Shown piece by piece: positions 27,551 through 40,879 of a stretch of 64,000 nucleotides of DNA (position 1 is the stretch's first letter; each line of letters begins with the position of its first letter). The DNA lies in assembly GCA_936450465.1 (NCBI GenBank), contig OW388289.1, positions 81,299,093-81,363,092 on the forward strand, written 5' to 3'. Position numbers and translations under genes: made by a program. This DNA comes from Gibbula magus. Its lineage: Eukaryota; Mollusca; Gastropoda; Trochida; Trochidae. The notes below the pieces were generated by a model. The model searched no databases. It was given only the letters and a program-made list of their open reading frames with translations, and was not told where the DNA came from.

Positions 27551-29373
27551 GTAGGTGCTGCAAAATGTTCTTATCTTACTCTTTATGTTGAAGAACAACA
27601 TCGTTATTTGAAAAGCATTAACAGTTACCTTACTCTTTATTTTGAATGAGAGAACAGTTAAGTTATTTGAAGAGCATTGACAATTTTGTTATAAAAGACA
27701 AACATTGACGATTAAGTTCATTTCGAAAATCATTCGTGATTAGGTTACAAAACTGCATACATTTCGGTTTATTACGACAACTTATTTAAAATTTCAGTTC
27801 ATTAGTAATCCGCTGACATTGTAGATTCATAACAACATAGCTAGCAATTTTGTAATGGCGTATATGAGAAAAAATTTAGTGTCGACGTACATTGTACTAT
27901 TTAACAATCTTATAAGTAAGCTGTTGAAAATGAGACGTTTGAAGGTTGTCAATGTACGATTATTCAGGTAATCATAGAAAGTTTGGAAGCACAATGAATG
28001 TGATAAACCTAATATATAGACTATTCAGTTTAAATTAGCAAATTTTCAATACTGCTTAACAAGTCAATGTATTCAACTATTTGAAGTCGAATAAAGAGGT
28101 TTGCAAATGTCCCAGTGAATTCATAATATGTTGAGCAGTAATTGCAACTGTGTTCTGCTTCTTATTATCATTTGTAAACGAATTTGATAAACAACATTTT
28201 GGTTTTGTAAATATCTTGGTTTGACTTCAGCTACGTGTAGACGCCTCGGTCAGTTTAGCAAATCAATACTATGTTGTTTATGCATCATCTTAACCAATTC
28301 GTGTATACTACCTTGTTGAATGGAACACTCAGTTTAACATACATGTAATATCATGCTGAAAGTATGTATGATGTATCGACCATCTAAGTAACTACCACAT
28401 ATATTAACTGAAGAATGAAATAACAATGCTTATGAAATCTCACAATCATCTCACAATATGTTTCCATATGCTACCTATAAATGATATAGATCACTGAGTT
28501 TATCAGAACTTGATGTTATATGTATATGCATATATATCTTCAGATTGGAGGAGATAACTTTTCATGATAGCACATTGTTGTTGTTGTTTGAACATCACCA
28601 AAATAAAATCTATGTACTGCATGTAAGCATGTAACCTAGAAACAAGAAATAAGGAAATCTTTGGAATAATATATTGCTTTTGAAAAAGTAATTTTACTAA
28701 CATTTGAAAAACTTTGATAAACTGCATGTATATAAAATAATAAGTTGAACATATTATGCAAGTGCGTTTGAATACCTTGTGCATGTTATATGTGTCAATC
28801 TATAAAATAATAATGTATTAATCACTCGGTTAAATAGACTATGAAATTGTTTTAGAAGTATGTAATTTTAATCCTCGTGAATGTTACCAAAGACTGTAGT
28901 TACGAATACTTAATCTGTCCAGAGTCGACTTTGTAATATTAATTAATGTTTATCCTATATTAATTCTTTATCAGAATAAATTATTAAAAGTTATATTCTG
29001 CCATATACAATCTGTCAGTCTTGGTAGTTATACTGCATGTGAGTCAAGTTGGAGTTGAAAGGGATATGATATGGGTTTTTTAAAAGCATTTTGTCTATCC
29101 ATTATCAAGTTGTTTAAACATCATTAAAAACAGTTTCCATAGACACAATGTATACATATTGTATGACTCACTTGACATCGAAAGTATATCAAAATAATTC
29201 ATTATGAAAATGTCTCTCAATTGACCAGGATAGTAAATAACTTCTGAAGTTATTATATGTTCCAACGTCGTCTGAACAGGATCCATGATTTTCGTATGGA
29301 AGGAATGCATCCCATATTTAACAACTGAACATTGTGGCATAAACACCAACACAAAACACGTTCAAAGGCTGCA

Positions 29374-29398
29374 CCCCCCCCCCCCCCCCCCCCCCCCC
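29374..29398. repeat. poly(C) tract
   Basis: About 25 consecutive C on plus (G on minus), followed by ACACACA. It lies within the putative long intron or intergenic stretch upstream of the FAM167-like gene. It is prone to length change and assembly error. Confidence 0.95.
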
Positions 29399-30247
29399 AC
29401 ACACACATACCACCCCACAACAACCCCTCTGCATCTCTGGAGCCGCCACTGAAGTTACATGAACTACACTTTGATGAATCATCCTATGTACTGTTGAAGC
29501 CTGTCCCCCCTGTGCACATTTCAGCACCGTCATACCACGCGATACACGATACTGTCAGGTACACTAAGTCGCTGACCGTAAACCCGTCACTCTCTCCACT
29601 CGTTTGTCAACGCTTACATCTAATGAAATACACGTACACCACTTTAACCATTTGGTATCAGGGAATCGGGTTTTAGGTGTTGAACACACATGTGTATTAA
29701 ATTACACCGCATTGTATATCATTTTCATTTTAACTTGGAGAAATACTGAAATGGATAGATCGTGAGTACATTTAATGATTTATGATCATAGATCTATGGT
29801 GAAACTTTTATATTTATTTTTATCAACTGTTATACAAAAATATATATATCTGGCATGACACAAATAATAGACACATACTATTTTGTTCATATCCATATGA
29901 TCTTATGTTACTACTTATTAGTATGTTGGTCAGCAGTACAATAACACGTGAAATGAAAAATGTATTTCCAATAAGTAATGAAGTATATATGATGATGTTT
30001 ATGTTACACCTAAATAAGTATTATTTCGTCCATAATCAAAGTGTGGGTTCCGTGCCAGTTCGTGTAATTCTCCGACATAATTGGTTTACAATTAAAGTAT
30101 CGTATATACAGTAGTCAAGACCACCAGGGTGACATTTGATACACAGTATATCATGGAAACATTCCTTCTCGACCTATGACACGACACATAATATACTGAT
30201 TTCACACTCAAACTAAACATATAGGTGTAATGTTTGCCCTTGTTTTG

Positions 30248-30418
30248 AGAGTTGTGTTATACGAAGCATAGTCAACAGTGTATCCAAAACGTTCTTATAA
30301 TGTTACTTGTTGTGATCTTAGCCCATCTACAGAGAGTTGTGTTATAAGGAAAATAGCCAACAGAGTATCCAAAAGGTGTTCCATCAAAGACAGACAACCC
30401 GTTCTTGTAATGTTACCC
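30248..30418. repeat. 85-bp imperfect tandem duplication
   Basis: GAGAGTTGTGTTATA...CCAACAG-like sequence starts at 30248 and again near 30333, and both copies lead to GTTCTT(A/G)TAATGTTAC. The 146-codon frame over this area is otherwise unremarkable and is not called as a gene. Confidence 0.6.
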
Positions 30419-32008
30419 GCAATAAATTGTGATCATTGCAATACAAGCTTCCATTTGTCTCGTAAAACACGTATAAAACTTGCCAAGTGCTCCTACAAAA
30501 GAACATTATACTTACTTTTTGACCAAACGCCAATTTTATACCATCTCAACGAGTCTTTAACGAAAACCTTTTTTTTTTCAATTCAGATCAACACTACTGA
30601 AAAACATCAGACGTCAAATTATAATAATATGTTTTTCCGTTCTTCATTTCCCTTCAATTGCGTATATGTTGATAACCTATATAATCAATGTTTCGGCTCG
30701 TCTATCTATCGACTTTAAGTCATTATAAAATTCTGACTAGGTATCATTAGCAATAGGCCATCTGGTAACCGTCGTCGTGAGAAAAAAAAACAGGAATATA
30801 ATATAATAATCTTTGTCACTTTGTGTCATTGTTAGTTATAAACATTAAATTTGAGTTTATATGGTAGCAGTCGTAGGGTCTATATTAAAGTTATTGTAAA
30901 TTATGAGGACTAAGCTTAATGCATATATAGTTTGCACTCGTTATCAAAGCAAACAGTTGATTACGAAAATGCATGTGTGAATCTTTTACCAGGTTAATGC
31001 ACTCATTGTTGCGATTCTTCGTTGTAAATATATAGTCCTGGTTAAGTCATATGTTGTGCCATGACTTCTTATCAACGGCCGACAGAGAGCTTTGTTTAGG
31101 ATAATTGCGACAGGCTTATGAACTACCTTTTCGTATGAATAGCTTGATTTCGAAAACTTGAAAGTGTCATACATTATTATATGGTAATACCTCGTTTGAA
31201 GAGGTTTTATACTTAAGAAGCTAACTCGACGCGTTAATCCGAGAATAAAAAAAACGTGCAACATCGGGGATATAGTACATAATGTGGCTAAGAACATTAG
31301 CCAATGTGATATTATCCCGGGAAGGGATTACATAGTTTCTTTCATCTCAAGCTTTGTTAAGGTTGATCATAATCCGTACCCATGTTGTTACTTGACTAGA
31401 ACCTCATCAGACATCATGTATGAATGATCATGATTCATCTACGTAACTACTGTGTTATTAATCTCAATCATGTCATGTTACGTTCCAAAGAAAGGCATAT
31501 GTTCAGTGAAGTACAGAGAGCAATTAGAGGGTTTGTATTTACATTGAGTCATGATATAGGTATGGTACGTACTAGTTACACATCAATAGCATATATCTAT
31601 TTATGATACTCGAATTACTGCGTAAAAGCATTATACTGGCGAGTCTATGTTCATACACTTATTGAATTGAGGTTGCTTAAATATTGTAAATGGTTTGATT
31701 TGTTATAATCGGATGAGTAAGTTATTTAGCAAACTTCATTGTGTGCCATGTGATCATAAATAAGGTTTAATTTTCAAGTTTTAGTTTATCGTAATTTGTT
31801 TATATAAAACTATATTGTAATATGAAACATACTCTACCTTTATTGCGTATTACTGCTGTGAATTCAGGGATTCTTTTGACAAATGTTAAAACCACAAATC
31901 GACGTTTGAAATTTGACTCAAAGTGTATATGTAATCATGATAGTGACACCCTATCAATATAATCGTTATAGTACTGTATCAATTTGTTAAACATTTCAGG
32001 ATAATGAG

Positions 32009-32035
32009 ATGAGTGGAGAGGAAGTGATGTCATAA
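32009..32035 (+). promoter_or_regulatory. upstream ORF abutting the FAM167-like start codon
   Basis: An eight-codon frame (MSGEEVMS) begins at 32009 and ends in TAA at 32033-32035. The last A of that stop is the A of the main ATG (TAATG). This geometry favours termination-reinitiation and could lower translation of the main frame. It lies in the stretch between the acceptor at 31998-31999 and the main start. Confidence 0.5.
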
Positions 32036-33310
32036 TGATGGTGGGGAGAAGGGATGAGGGCAGCCATACTCCGAAAGACAAACGCCGTCAACTTCCGGTT
32101 ATAAAGGAAGACAGTGACGATGAACATCCAACTACTAATACGTGTTTGGAGGTACCGGAAGTGAAACCAAAGCGACGACGAAGTGGTGATTTAACTGCTC
32201 TCACGAAACTGAAGGAAACGACGGCACGATTAAAACTCTCCACGAAGAGAGCCAGTGTGTTAGCATGGCAGGCCCAGTATGTAGAAAAACCTATGTTTCC
32301 CTCAAAAGAAGCCATTTTGACGGAAAATGACGAGAAACTGACAGACGAAAGAAAGAAAAGGATAAACGATGCTCTGGAATGGCTCCGAAATGAATTGGTA
32401 AGTAGTAAGTAATTAATTCACGTTTGATGGCGCGACTAAGCTAGCTTTGTCCTCGGTAACATAGAGAATGAAGACACATTTTCATATCACTTGCTTGACA
32501 ACGCTATAAAAACTGTGTCGAAACGTCGCCTATAACCCATGAACAGTGTCTTCAATCTTCATCACTTTAACTTCTAGAATGTCGATCAAGGAACCCGATT
32601 GCGGTAGTCAATATTTAATTGTATTTATCAAACCGGGATGTAAAATGTTTAATAATGGTCAAATGAATATTTTCTACATTTTACGCTCACTTTATTCCGA
32701 TAAACTACATTAAGCCATTATGCCTAAAAAGCCAGTAAAACCTAAACATTCCACCTAATCGTCTCTTTAATTACCTACATTTCTTAAACAGTTGTAAAAC
32801 TGTTGTCTTAATCATACCAGAAAACACACCTCCCTGTTATCAAAACCTAGCTATTATATATCTCCTGTCTTACATTCAAATCCAAAAATTCCAAAAATGA
32901 TTACCTCGTTTGGATTTCACGCATGCTCTACAATGACAGTTTCCCTAGATGCAAATTAAGTTGAACCCGCGGAGGTAAATAGTTCACACTGATTGCAAAT
33001 TAAATCAATCATTCATATCTGCAAAGTTTTCACTTCCGTTTTCTTCAACCACCAGGACGACATGCGGACCCAGGACCAGGCACTTGCTCGCCAATTCCTC
33101 ACTATAAAACATGACATTGCGCAGTTGAAGCTGCGCAGGAGTTGCGAGGAGCACCAGGAGATGCTGGAGGATGTGCAGTACGAGCTGGAGGAGATGGATG
33201 AATTCTCCGACGTCCTTGACCTTCCCCTTCCCACCTTGAGCGACACCCCATTGAGGCAGCTCGGGATAACCCGGATGAACATGACTCGGCGGAGGTTCTC
33301 CATGTGCTGA
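32035..33310 (+). CDS. FAM167-family protein (two coding exons)
   Basis: Exon 1 is 32035-32397 and exon 2 is 33056-33310; the junctions are TTG|GTAAGT and CACCAG|GAC, phase 0, giving 205 residues. The N-terminal half is charged and disordered (KPKRRRSGDL near 54-63), followed by LKLSTKRASVLAWQAQYVE and a coiled-coil-like segment ending EWLRNEL. Exon 2 continues MRTQDQALARQFLTIKHDIA and HQEMLEDVQYELEEMDEFSD, ending in NMTRRRFSMC. This order and the C-terminal R-R-F-S-x-C match the FAM167 (DIORA) family. The length is close to vertebrate FAM167A (about 214). The biochemical role of the family is poorly defined, so none is assigned. The upstream acceptor at 31998-31999 suggests a separate 5' UTR exon. 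A second ATG at 32038 is an alternative start. An AATAAA at 33922 could serve as poly(A) signal. Confidence 0.88.
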
Positions 33311-34126
33311 TGTCGGTAGAAGCAACATTCCAAGTGAATCCTACAGCCTACAGAGGAACTTACAGCTTGAAGCTTATAGATGCCAGCAGAAGACGACAAA
33401 ACTACATTTTGAGTTTACAGAAAGCGAAGACGTCACTAGAAGTGTGTAGACACTTGTTGGACATCATAAGGACGTCATCAGCAATGGCGTGTCCTGTACT
33501 TGCTAATTAGTCAGTTGGTATGCAAGCATTGACGTTATAATGGAGTAACATTTTTATATCTCTGTGATTAAACCGTGAAAAGTACCTTTATCAGTACGCT
33601 TATATTTGTCATTTACGGGATTCGAACCCATCAAAGTCGTATGTGTCCCATTCGGTCCCAAATGTACCAAATGCCCCAACAACTGATCCACTCAGTCACG
33701 GAGATCCTTTAAAGTTTTTCTATTTATCACCAGAATTACCATTGCATGTCTGATAGAATTTTCAAACAGTAAAAATCATTTATATAATTTTATTAATCAT
33801 GTTCAGAATTTTGTTGTTTTCATTAAGTTTTGTTAGATCATCATTAGAATCGATGATTTACTTTACATTTTTTACTTTATGCCTAATTACGATGACGTTA
33901 AAAAAACTGAAAGTAGTTTTAAATAAATGGCAGCATAACTATTCACGATAGTGGACAAAGATCTCATTATTTCCTTATATAATATTTATATATTGTAGTA
34001 TGAATAGATAGTTCCTCAGTGTATACTGTACATGTGTATTTATGATATAGAGCATAATAAACAAAGGGAAACTATATTTGTCTAAATAATGACGTTTGAC
34101 TGATGCCAATCCTGCCCCATCAGGCT
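33311..34126. other. probable 3' UTR and flank of the FAM167-like gene
   Basis: A 68-codon frame at 33304-33510 overlaps the end of the gene by a few bases and has no domain. AATAAA occurs at 33922 and again near 34057. No other gene is seen. Confidence 0.4.
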
Positions 34127-34372
34127 ATATGTATCCACAAAACTAATGCAATACCAAGATCGTATAAGCACTTTCTTTTTCACATCACGCTGTAAATAAC
34201 CATTAACATGACTTCATATCAGCGATGAGTGACCATCAAATTGGAAATCATAACATTTCATTGGCTGAAAAATACATGTTGCATAAAGCGAAGAGTAACC
34301 AGCCTGCACTGATACGAGAAAGTATGTACTTATGTGATCAGAGATTGGAGTAGCCCTGCGGATGTAGCAGGA
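34127..34372. mobile_element. foldback MITE related to the 36.7 kb element
   Basis: The right arm (34295-34358) contains AACCAGCCTGCACTGATACG and TTATGTGATCAGAGATTGGA, matching the right arm of the element at 36675-36896. The left side (GATCGTATAAGCAC...GCTGTAAATAACC) corresponds to that element's left arm. This copy is more diverged. Confidence 0.55.
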
Positions 34373-36674
34373 TGACCCATGTCGTGCATGACGACTATCA
34401 ATGCAATGTCCACCAGTCGAGAAACAATCCTTTGTGTCATATATATGTGCTCTGCTGCAGCTTGAGGACTTTATTTGGAACCGTCGTGCCACCTGGCTTT
34501 AATAACTTTGTTCAAAATATCTGTACACCCAGCAGTAACAGTTGGATCCCTTTCTTTATTTATTATAAACCGACACTATAGGTGTAGTAATAGAGTATAC
34601 ACTATGTACGATCAGTCACCGCTATTGAAGTCGAAGCAAACCTTTAAAAAATAACCAAACAAACACACGTTTAGATGAACTGATGATTTACCAAGAATAT
34701 TAAGTGAACATGCTTTATAGGTTGTGAAGGTATTGTTAAACGCATCGATATTTCCTTTACACTGCATCACCTGTTTTCTATTGAAGTGGCATCAAGTCGT
34801 TATACGTATTTAAACTATTGTGACCGCAAGAGGTCTCTGAACAGAACATAGTCAATATTTCAACTATAATATCATCTTCCTCTGCAAATCATATTTCCCT
34901 CCAGTCTCTATCACTGGTATACTAATTTGAAACCTTGCTGCAATTCGCCAGTTTTACTATTCCGGCATAGCATTGTGTAGACTAAAATTTAGTCTACGAA
35001 TTTATTTATAGTTAGACTTGCTGATTAAAATCTAGACGGTATTAAAGGCTCTTAATTTTACACAGTCATGAAGTCTATACTTCCTAGTGCATTAAATATT
35101 CTCTGGTACAGAACATGCGACGAAATGCAGCAAGACCACTGCTAGAGGGGGAAGTTGCTATACAATATTGAGTATGGACCTGCTATCACCTTCACTCTGG
35201 GAGTCTGTCTTCCATCAGAGGTGCAGTGACATTGTGTGAATGGGTACGTTGATGATTGTCCTTCATTTGATTTCATTTCCCACGGCATGGGTGTACCTCA
35301 ACAGCCTTCATTGAAGGTGTAAACAGACCGACGTGTGACTATTGCAGAACTTGATCAAGAAACATATATTAACCATGGGTAAAACTATCATGAAGAAAAA
35401 ATTCGCCTGATTTTTTATTCGCCCAATCATTAAAGATTCACAGAGCTGACAACTTACCCGGTAATGGATATGGACATATGACAACCAATTTGCTTAACAT
35501 ATTATGATATCAACAGTGAAAGTGAATACTGTAACCAGGTATGTATATCCATGCAACAATACAATCATGTACAGCCCATATAGAGTTTCTATCTGTCTTT
35601 GGCGGATTTTCAAAATGGGAGGTCAACCAGAATCAAAATTACAAAAGATCATAAAACTAATGATCTCCTGTTACAGTGTAAAGTTTGTTCACGTTTTATG
35701 GTCAAAATAAAGTTAAAGTTCATAAGGAATATGAATATAAACTTGCTTCGGTTGTTGGAGTCGTTCGCTAACGTTCGTCATACATTATTTCTGTGGAAAT
35801 AGTTGAGAAGACATTTACAGAAACATACACAAAATTCGTAATCTTCTGTTATAGACTTATAAATAAATAATTCATTGATGCAATCAATCTTTCCATGTTC
35901 TAAAATATGAACCCAATCTTAGTCTGCTTAATGTATCTGTTTACAACACCATGCTAATGTTTTCAGAACATTATAAATTATGCAGAAATACAGTTATTTC
36001 TAGTGGTTTTGTTATGGTGTTGCTGGTGATTTACATATCAGCGTGTCAGCAGTCTATCGTATCATGTGATTCATTCAAGCCTAACTGCCAGCTTCCATTT
36101 GTCGCGTTCTGATTGGTCCTCGGTCTGTTGTCGACGTGACCACCCGACCAATCAAGATACCCCAACTGAACAATCAGTTATTGTTATTGATTTCTCATCA
36201 ATGATCCATCAAAGAAATGATCAAATTTTGCTTCAAAAACATGTCTCACTTCATTCATCCAACATAATTTTTTTTTCGACATTTGTTAACAAATTCGTTG
36301 AAATTATTAGTTTTACTTCAATGTTTATAAATGAATAGTTTTTTCTTTGCACTCGTTTTTTTTCTAATTCAATGTTCCGACAAATAATTAATATGGTATC
36401 ATGGTATCTAATGTTATCGTCCTAGTGGCTCTTTTATGAAATTCAACCGGATTTCTTTGTGGGATTTTTAGTTTGTAAGATGAAGCTGAAACAAGTTGAT
36501 ATTCCAGTATATGCTTGAACGATGTCCTGTACGAAACGTCGCCCTTTTGTAGTAAACTAGGCAATCCCTAATTTCGTTGCCGCTTACATTGCTTTGTAAA
36601 AGATTTATGATTTAGAACGTTCTTAGATGGCGTTAATATAGATGTATCCTGCTCCATCCGGGTATTTGCATCAA
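34373..36674. other. intergenic stretch with repeat fragments
   Basis: 34903-34965 (GTCTCTATCACTGGT...CCTTGCTGCAATTCG) is a single arm of the inverted repeat at 61905-62066. 36105-36165 has facing TCTGATTGGTCC and GACCAATCAAGA boxes, a small inverted repeat. No gene is recognised. Confidence 0.45.
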
Positions 36675-36896
36675 CAAGGCTACTTCAACCCCTGATCTCA
36701 TAAACACGTTCTTCCTCGTACCGCGCTATAAATAACCAGTAGATGGATCGTACAGTAGTGGCAGTAGCCGGGTGAGAATACCGATGAGCGATATAATTCA
36801 AATCCTGAAAATATATGATATATATAGCAACGCGTAACCAGCCTTCAGTGATACGAGGAATAAGTTGTTTATGTGATCAGGGGGTTAAAGCAGCCA
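36675..36896. mobile_element. foldback MITE
   Basis: The arms at 36677-36738 and about 36830-36894 are inverted copies (GGCTACTTCAACCCCTGATC against GATCAGGGGGTTAAAGCAGCC). There is no coding frame. A related, more diverged copy lies at 34.1-34.4 kb. Confidence 0.7.
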
Positions 36897-37304
36897 CGCG
36901 ACTATACATATATACCATGATGGATCAGGATTCCTTGAATAACACTGGCGCATCTTTCCGGCGAGGACATTCTCTCCCAACAGAGGCTACTCGAGTCATT
37001 TCTTGAACGATGGAAATTACTTCCACCGACTTGACTAACCTTTGTGGGGAAAGCATGTGGCAGAAATCTAAAATTGTATATAATGACTACCTTATGCAGT
37101 GAAATATGACATTCCTGCAGTTTTACTATTTCAATCAATAAAAGTACATTCGTAACCTCGTGATTGGTTCGAATCAATTATTTGCAATATATGAAGTAAA
37201 ACAAAAGAAAATTAAATGCACTTCTCAATTTATCTTTCTCAATCGACGTTTAAGATATAGGTGACTCTTGTATTATAATATATCTCTGCCTGGTCCTTAT
37301 ATGT

Positions 37305-37713
37305 TTAAAAATTAAAAAGATTTCTCCACGGGTGTTTACTTCCCTTGTGGTCATCCTTTCCTCGCCTGTGGTTTCTCTTCTTCTTCTTCTTCTTCTTATC
37401 TTTTTCAGCATCGTTTCCAACATTCTTTCCTTTTCTATGATGACCACCACGCATCTTACCTGAATGACCAAACAATTTTGTAAAAAAACTATGACGTTTC
37501 TTTTTTTCCTGTACATTCCCGGCCAATTCGTCGTCGTCATCGTCGTCATCATCGTCGTCATCATCGTCGTCGTCATCGTCGTCATTAGCATCTTCTTTTT
37601 CTTTGTCGTCATCATCATTATCATCATCATCATCGTCATCGTCATCATCCGTGAAAGCCTTTTTGATACTCGAAAATAATGAACTGAATAATGAATTATT
37701 ATCATCCTCGTCG

Positions 37714-37745
<32 letters not shown>

Positions 37746-39049
37746 ATCAGCATTATCAGCCTTAATAGCATTATTGTCATCACCATCCATGCCATTTTCA
37801 AGCTTATTAAAAACAGTTTCTACTTTATGTAGCTTCGAAAGCAATGAAGTGAAAAGTCCATTATCATCTTCTTGTTCTTCATCATCGTCGTCATCATCAT
37901 CGTCGTCATCATCATCGTTATCACTATCGTTTTCATCTTCATCATTATGTTCATCTTTCTTGTCATCATCGTCATCAACTTCTGTATCTTCATTGTGATC
38001 ATCTTCATCCTCGTTCTCTTCATTGTCATCACTATCCTGATCATTATTTTCATGGTCGGCATCTTCTTCTTCGTCGTCATCATCATTGTTTATATTAACC
38101 TCTTCGTCCTCTTCGTCCTCATCGTCATCAACTTCTGTGTTTTCTTCCTTATCATCGTCTTCATGCTCATCTTCATCCTCGTGCTCTTCATTGTCGCCAC
38201 TATCCTGATCATTTTCACTGTCGTCATCTTCTGATTTGTCATCATCGGTAGTGTTTATATTGTCATCATCTTCGTCTTCGTCCTCATCGTCATCAACTTC
38301 TGTGTTTTCTTGCTTATGATCATCTTCATCCTCGTCTTCTTGATTGTCGTCATTTTGCGTGTCACTATCCTGATCATTAGTGTCAGTGTCGTCATCTTCT
38401 TCATTGTCGTCATCAGTATTCCCCTCGTGGTTATCGTCATCATCCTCTACATCGTCATGATCCTCATGATCCTCCAGTTTATTGTCATCGCCATCGACTT
38501 CTTCACCATCCTCACCATAATCATCGTCGTCATCGTCTCCTAGATTACCATACTCTTGTTGAACCCCATCAGTGTCTTCAAGTCTTTCAACCTCTAATGT
38601 TTGGAAGCTGTGTCCTGATAATAGAAATGGATACAATTCATGTAATACACAATTAAAGCTGCTGCCAGTGTCTTGATGTTAACTGTCCGAGTACAGCGAC
38701 GTTTGATTTTATTAGACAAATCTGAGTGAACGTGAAGACAGAAGTAACTATGATATGTACTTGTGACTTATATAGTCCTCCTCATTGAACAGCCAATCTA
38801 GTCACATACAAGACTGTATAATCAGTGCCAATGAGGAATATGTTACCGGAAGTGACGTAATAGAGAGGTCTTGAAACGCAAGGAACTCACTCGATTGTCT
38901 GTATAAGACATCACCCGAAAAGAAACATTAGAGAACCGAAGAACATGTTTCTCTGCGCACGTGTACTCACCAACATCAGGTTTGGGTTTCGCTTCCCCGA
39001 GGGAAGCAAGCAGGGCAGTAAACACCAACACAAGTAACACTCTCCGCAT
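37305..39049 (-). CDS. ADP1: secreted Asp-rich protein with basic C-terminus (two coding exons)
   Basis: Exon 1 is 39049-38971 and exon 2 is 38614-37305; the phase-1 junctions are GTTG|GTGAGT and TTATCAG|GACACAG, giving a 462-residue precursor. Residues 1-20 form a signal peptide (MRRVLLVLVFTALLASLGEA), so the product should enter the secretory pathway. Residues about 50-275 are almost all D/E with N, H and S, in imperfect repeats around ENTEVDDDED and DQDSxDNEE. Poly-Asp runs then alternate with amphipathic segments LFTSLLSKLHKVETVF (about 280-295) and LFSSLFSSIKKAF (about 334-346). After 396 the charge flips to a Lys/Arg/His-rich tail containing FFTKLFGHSGK and KKKKKKK. A UTR acceptor (TTTTTTTGCAG) lies six bases before the ATG, so a non-coding first exon exists upstream. 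A calcium-mineral or matrix role is inferred from composition; no named family is claimed. It is paralogous to ADP2. Confidence 0.8.
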
Positions 39050-40072
39050 GGTTACCTGCAAAAAAACCCAAAAATAATATATAACCCTGTCAGGTCACAT
39101 TTTACAATATATTTTACAATATATTTTACAATGTATAATATCAATATTTCTAGCCTGGATAAGGATTACATCAAGACGTGAGGCATCAAAACAGATAATG
39201 TTATGGGACACTCAACTGTCTCTTTATAATGCAAAAATGCAAAGTGATCGCTTTAGTTTTCGAGTTGATAGACGTCGAAATAATAATACCACAGTGACTG
39301 CAAGGAATAACTAGTTTTTGACCTCTTGGTTTGACAGCCTCATCTCATATCAGAAGGAAGGAATTCTTAATGAAACACATGATCTGGATCAGAAATATCT
39401 TGATTGATAATTCCTGCAGAATTTCCTGCTTAACATTAATATGGACATCAGAAATAAAGAGATACAATGAGAAATGCATTTTATGTCATTTGATACAGTT
39501 GATTATCCGTTATTATATATTATACATTTGTTGGTGAAAATAAGTAACACGTATGGATACCTATAATTATATAACATAAATTAAATTTCTGTAGAGCATC
39601 TTATACATGAAGGGATAAGAATTTATAGAAGACAATTTATTGAAGTTTCCAAGTGCACGCACGACAGAGATATGCCAAGAAAACAAAAAGAATGCCGAAA
39701 ATCTATTTTGAAATATAAAAGATACATAATTTTAAAATAATATTATTGAACAGGAAGTAGATTTATAAGGGATAAATACATGAAAAGAATGCTAAGGAAT
39801 GCAAAAAAAGTATTTTGAATTACAAAATGTACATAATTTAAAACAAAAATATGTTTACACTTAAAGAAGTTCTTTTAAGGGGAATGTATACAAGAAGGGA
39901 AATCAAAGTTTAATATAAACTTACCTTATACATGTACAATGTCGACTTGATACGGTGTGGATGAATCATATATATTCACCATATTTAACTGCTTTTCAAC
40001 CTGCGCACGCATCATTTGCCACGAAGTATTGTTTCCAGTTGCCTAGTAGTTCATACATTATTAAAAGGTTTA
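39050..40072. other. 5' flank or UTR intron of ADP1
   Basis: A strong 3' splice site (polypyrimidine tract and GCAG, ending at 39056 on the minus strand) places this stretch within a 5' UTR intron of ADP1. It is AT-rich, includes a short TTTTACAATATA tandem repeat at 39100-39130, and has no supported gene. Confidence 0.45.
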
Positions 40073-40333
40073 CAGCTGCGTACCGAAAGTTTGTTCACCT
40101 ACTGGTGTATTTTAGTGCCAATATCATGTAAGTTGGCATGCCATTGAAGCATCGTATCAACGCGGAAGCTAGACCGACCATTTTTGCATACCATTAATCT
40201 GATGTCATAATAAACAGTTACAATTTTGGCAGCTTTTTGAAGTGACCAGGGGTTAAAAGTTTTCATGATACATGGTATATGCTATTTGCATTCATATTCA
40301 CATGTAGGTGAACTAACTTTCGGTATGCAGCTG
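40073..40333. mobile_element. Tc1/mariner-type MITE, copy 2
   Basis: The terminal inverted repeats CAGCTGCGTACCGAAAGTTT and ACTTTCGGTATGCAGCTG are flanked by TA on both sides (40071-40072 and 40334-40335). It is shorter than copies 1 and 3, so it is internally deleted. It sits upstream of ADP1 and may be part of its first intron. Confidence 0.85.
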
Positions 40334-40879
40334 TAGGTAATCTGGTCGTATGAAGATTCAGTGGTAACGTGATCATCAGGGAAACTTTGTGATATGTACT
40401 TCTACCCCAAACACTTTTATGCATGTTTTCTTATTAGAATCACCTAAATAAATAGTCATTCGATGGTTTTATTGAAACAATGTATTATTTATGAATGTTG
40501 ATTTCAGCGAGTAACAGATTTGGACAGGTTTGGTGCAATTGTAAAAGAAAAGCAGGTATTCAAAATAAATGGTAACATAATATGTTTTTGACAGCATACT
40601 AATTGTCGGATAATTTTTGTCACAAAAGAGTTAGTTTTATAATAGAACACGAATAAAAACGTTATGCTGAATTTACCAGATGTCCTTCATTAGGTTTAGT
40701 ATAAACGAAAATTCTTTTCATCATCTGCTAAATAGCTACTTGAGTTAGAAAGCTAAATCTTGTGAACAGGTATATTGACCAATATGGAGTATACCTTGTA
40801 GTTGGGGATGTCTGTGACTCCTAATTACTGAGGCCAAGTCCTATAACTGTTCATCTTTTCTAGAATGAACAATTATAAA

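Noticed and set aside
30278..30718. 146-codon plus frame
   Set aside because: It spans an imperfect 85-bp duplication, which suggests non-coding repeat origin; no recognisable product.
33304..33510. 68-codon frame overlapping the end of the FAM167-like gene
   Set aside because: It lies in the presumed 3' UTR, in another phase, without a domain.
37250..38543. Other long frames overlapping ADP1 (Met-rich minus, Ser- and Ile/Val-rich plus)
   Set aside because: They are shadows of the Asp repeats; only the Asp frame joins the signal exon and ends in a distinct C-terminal domain.
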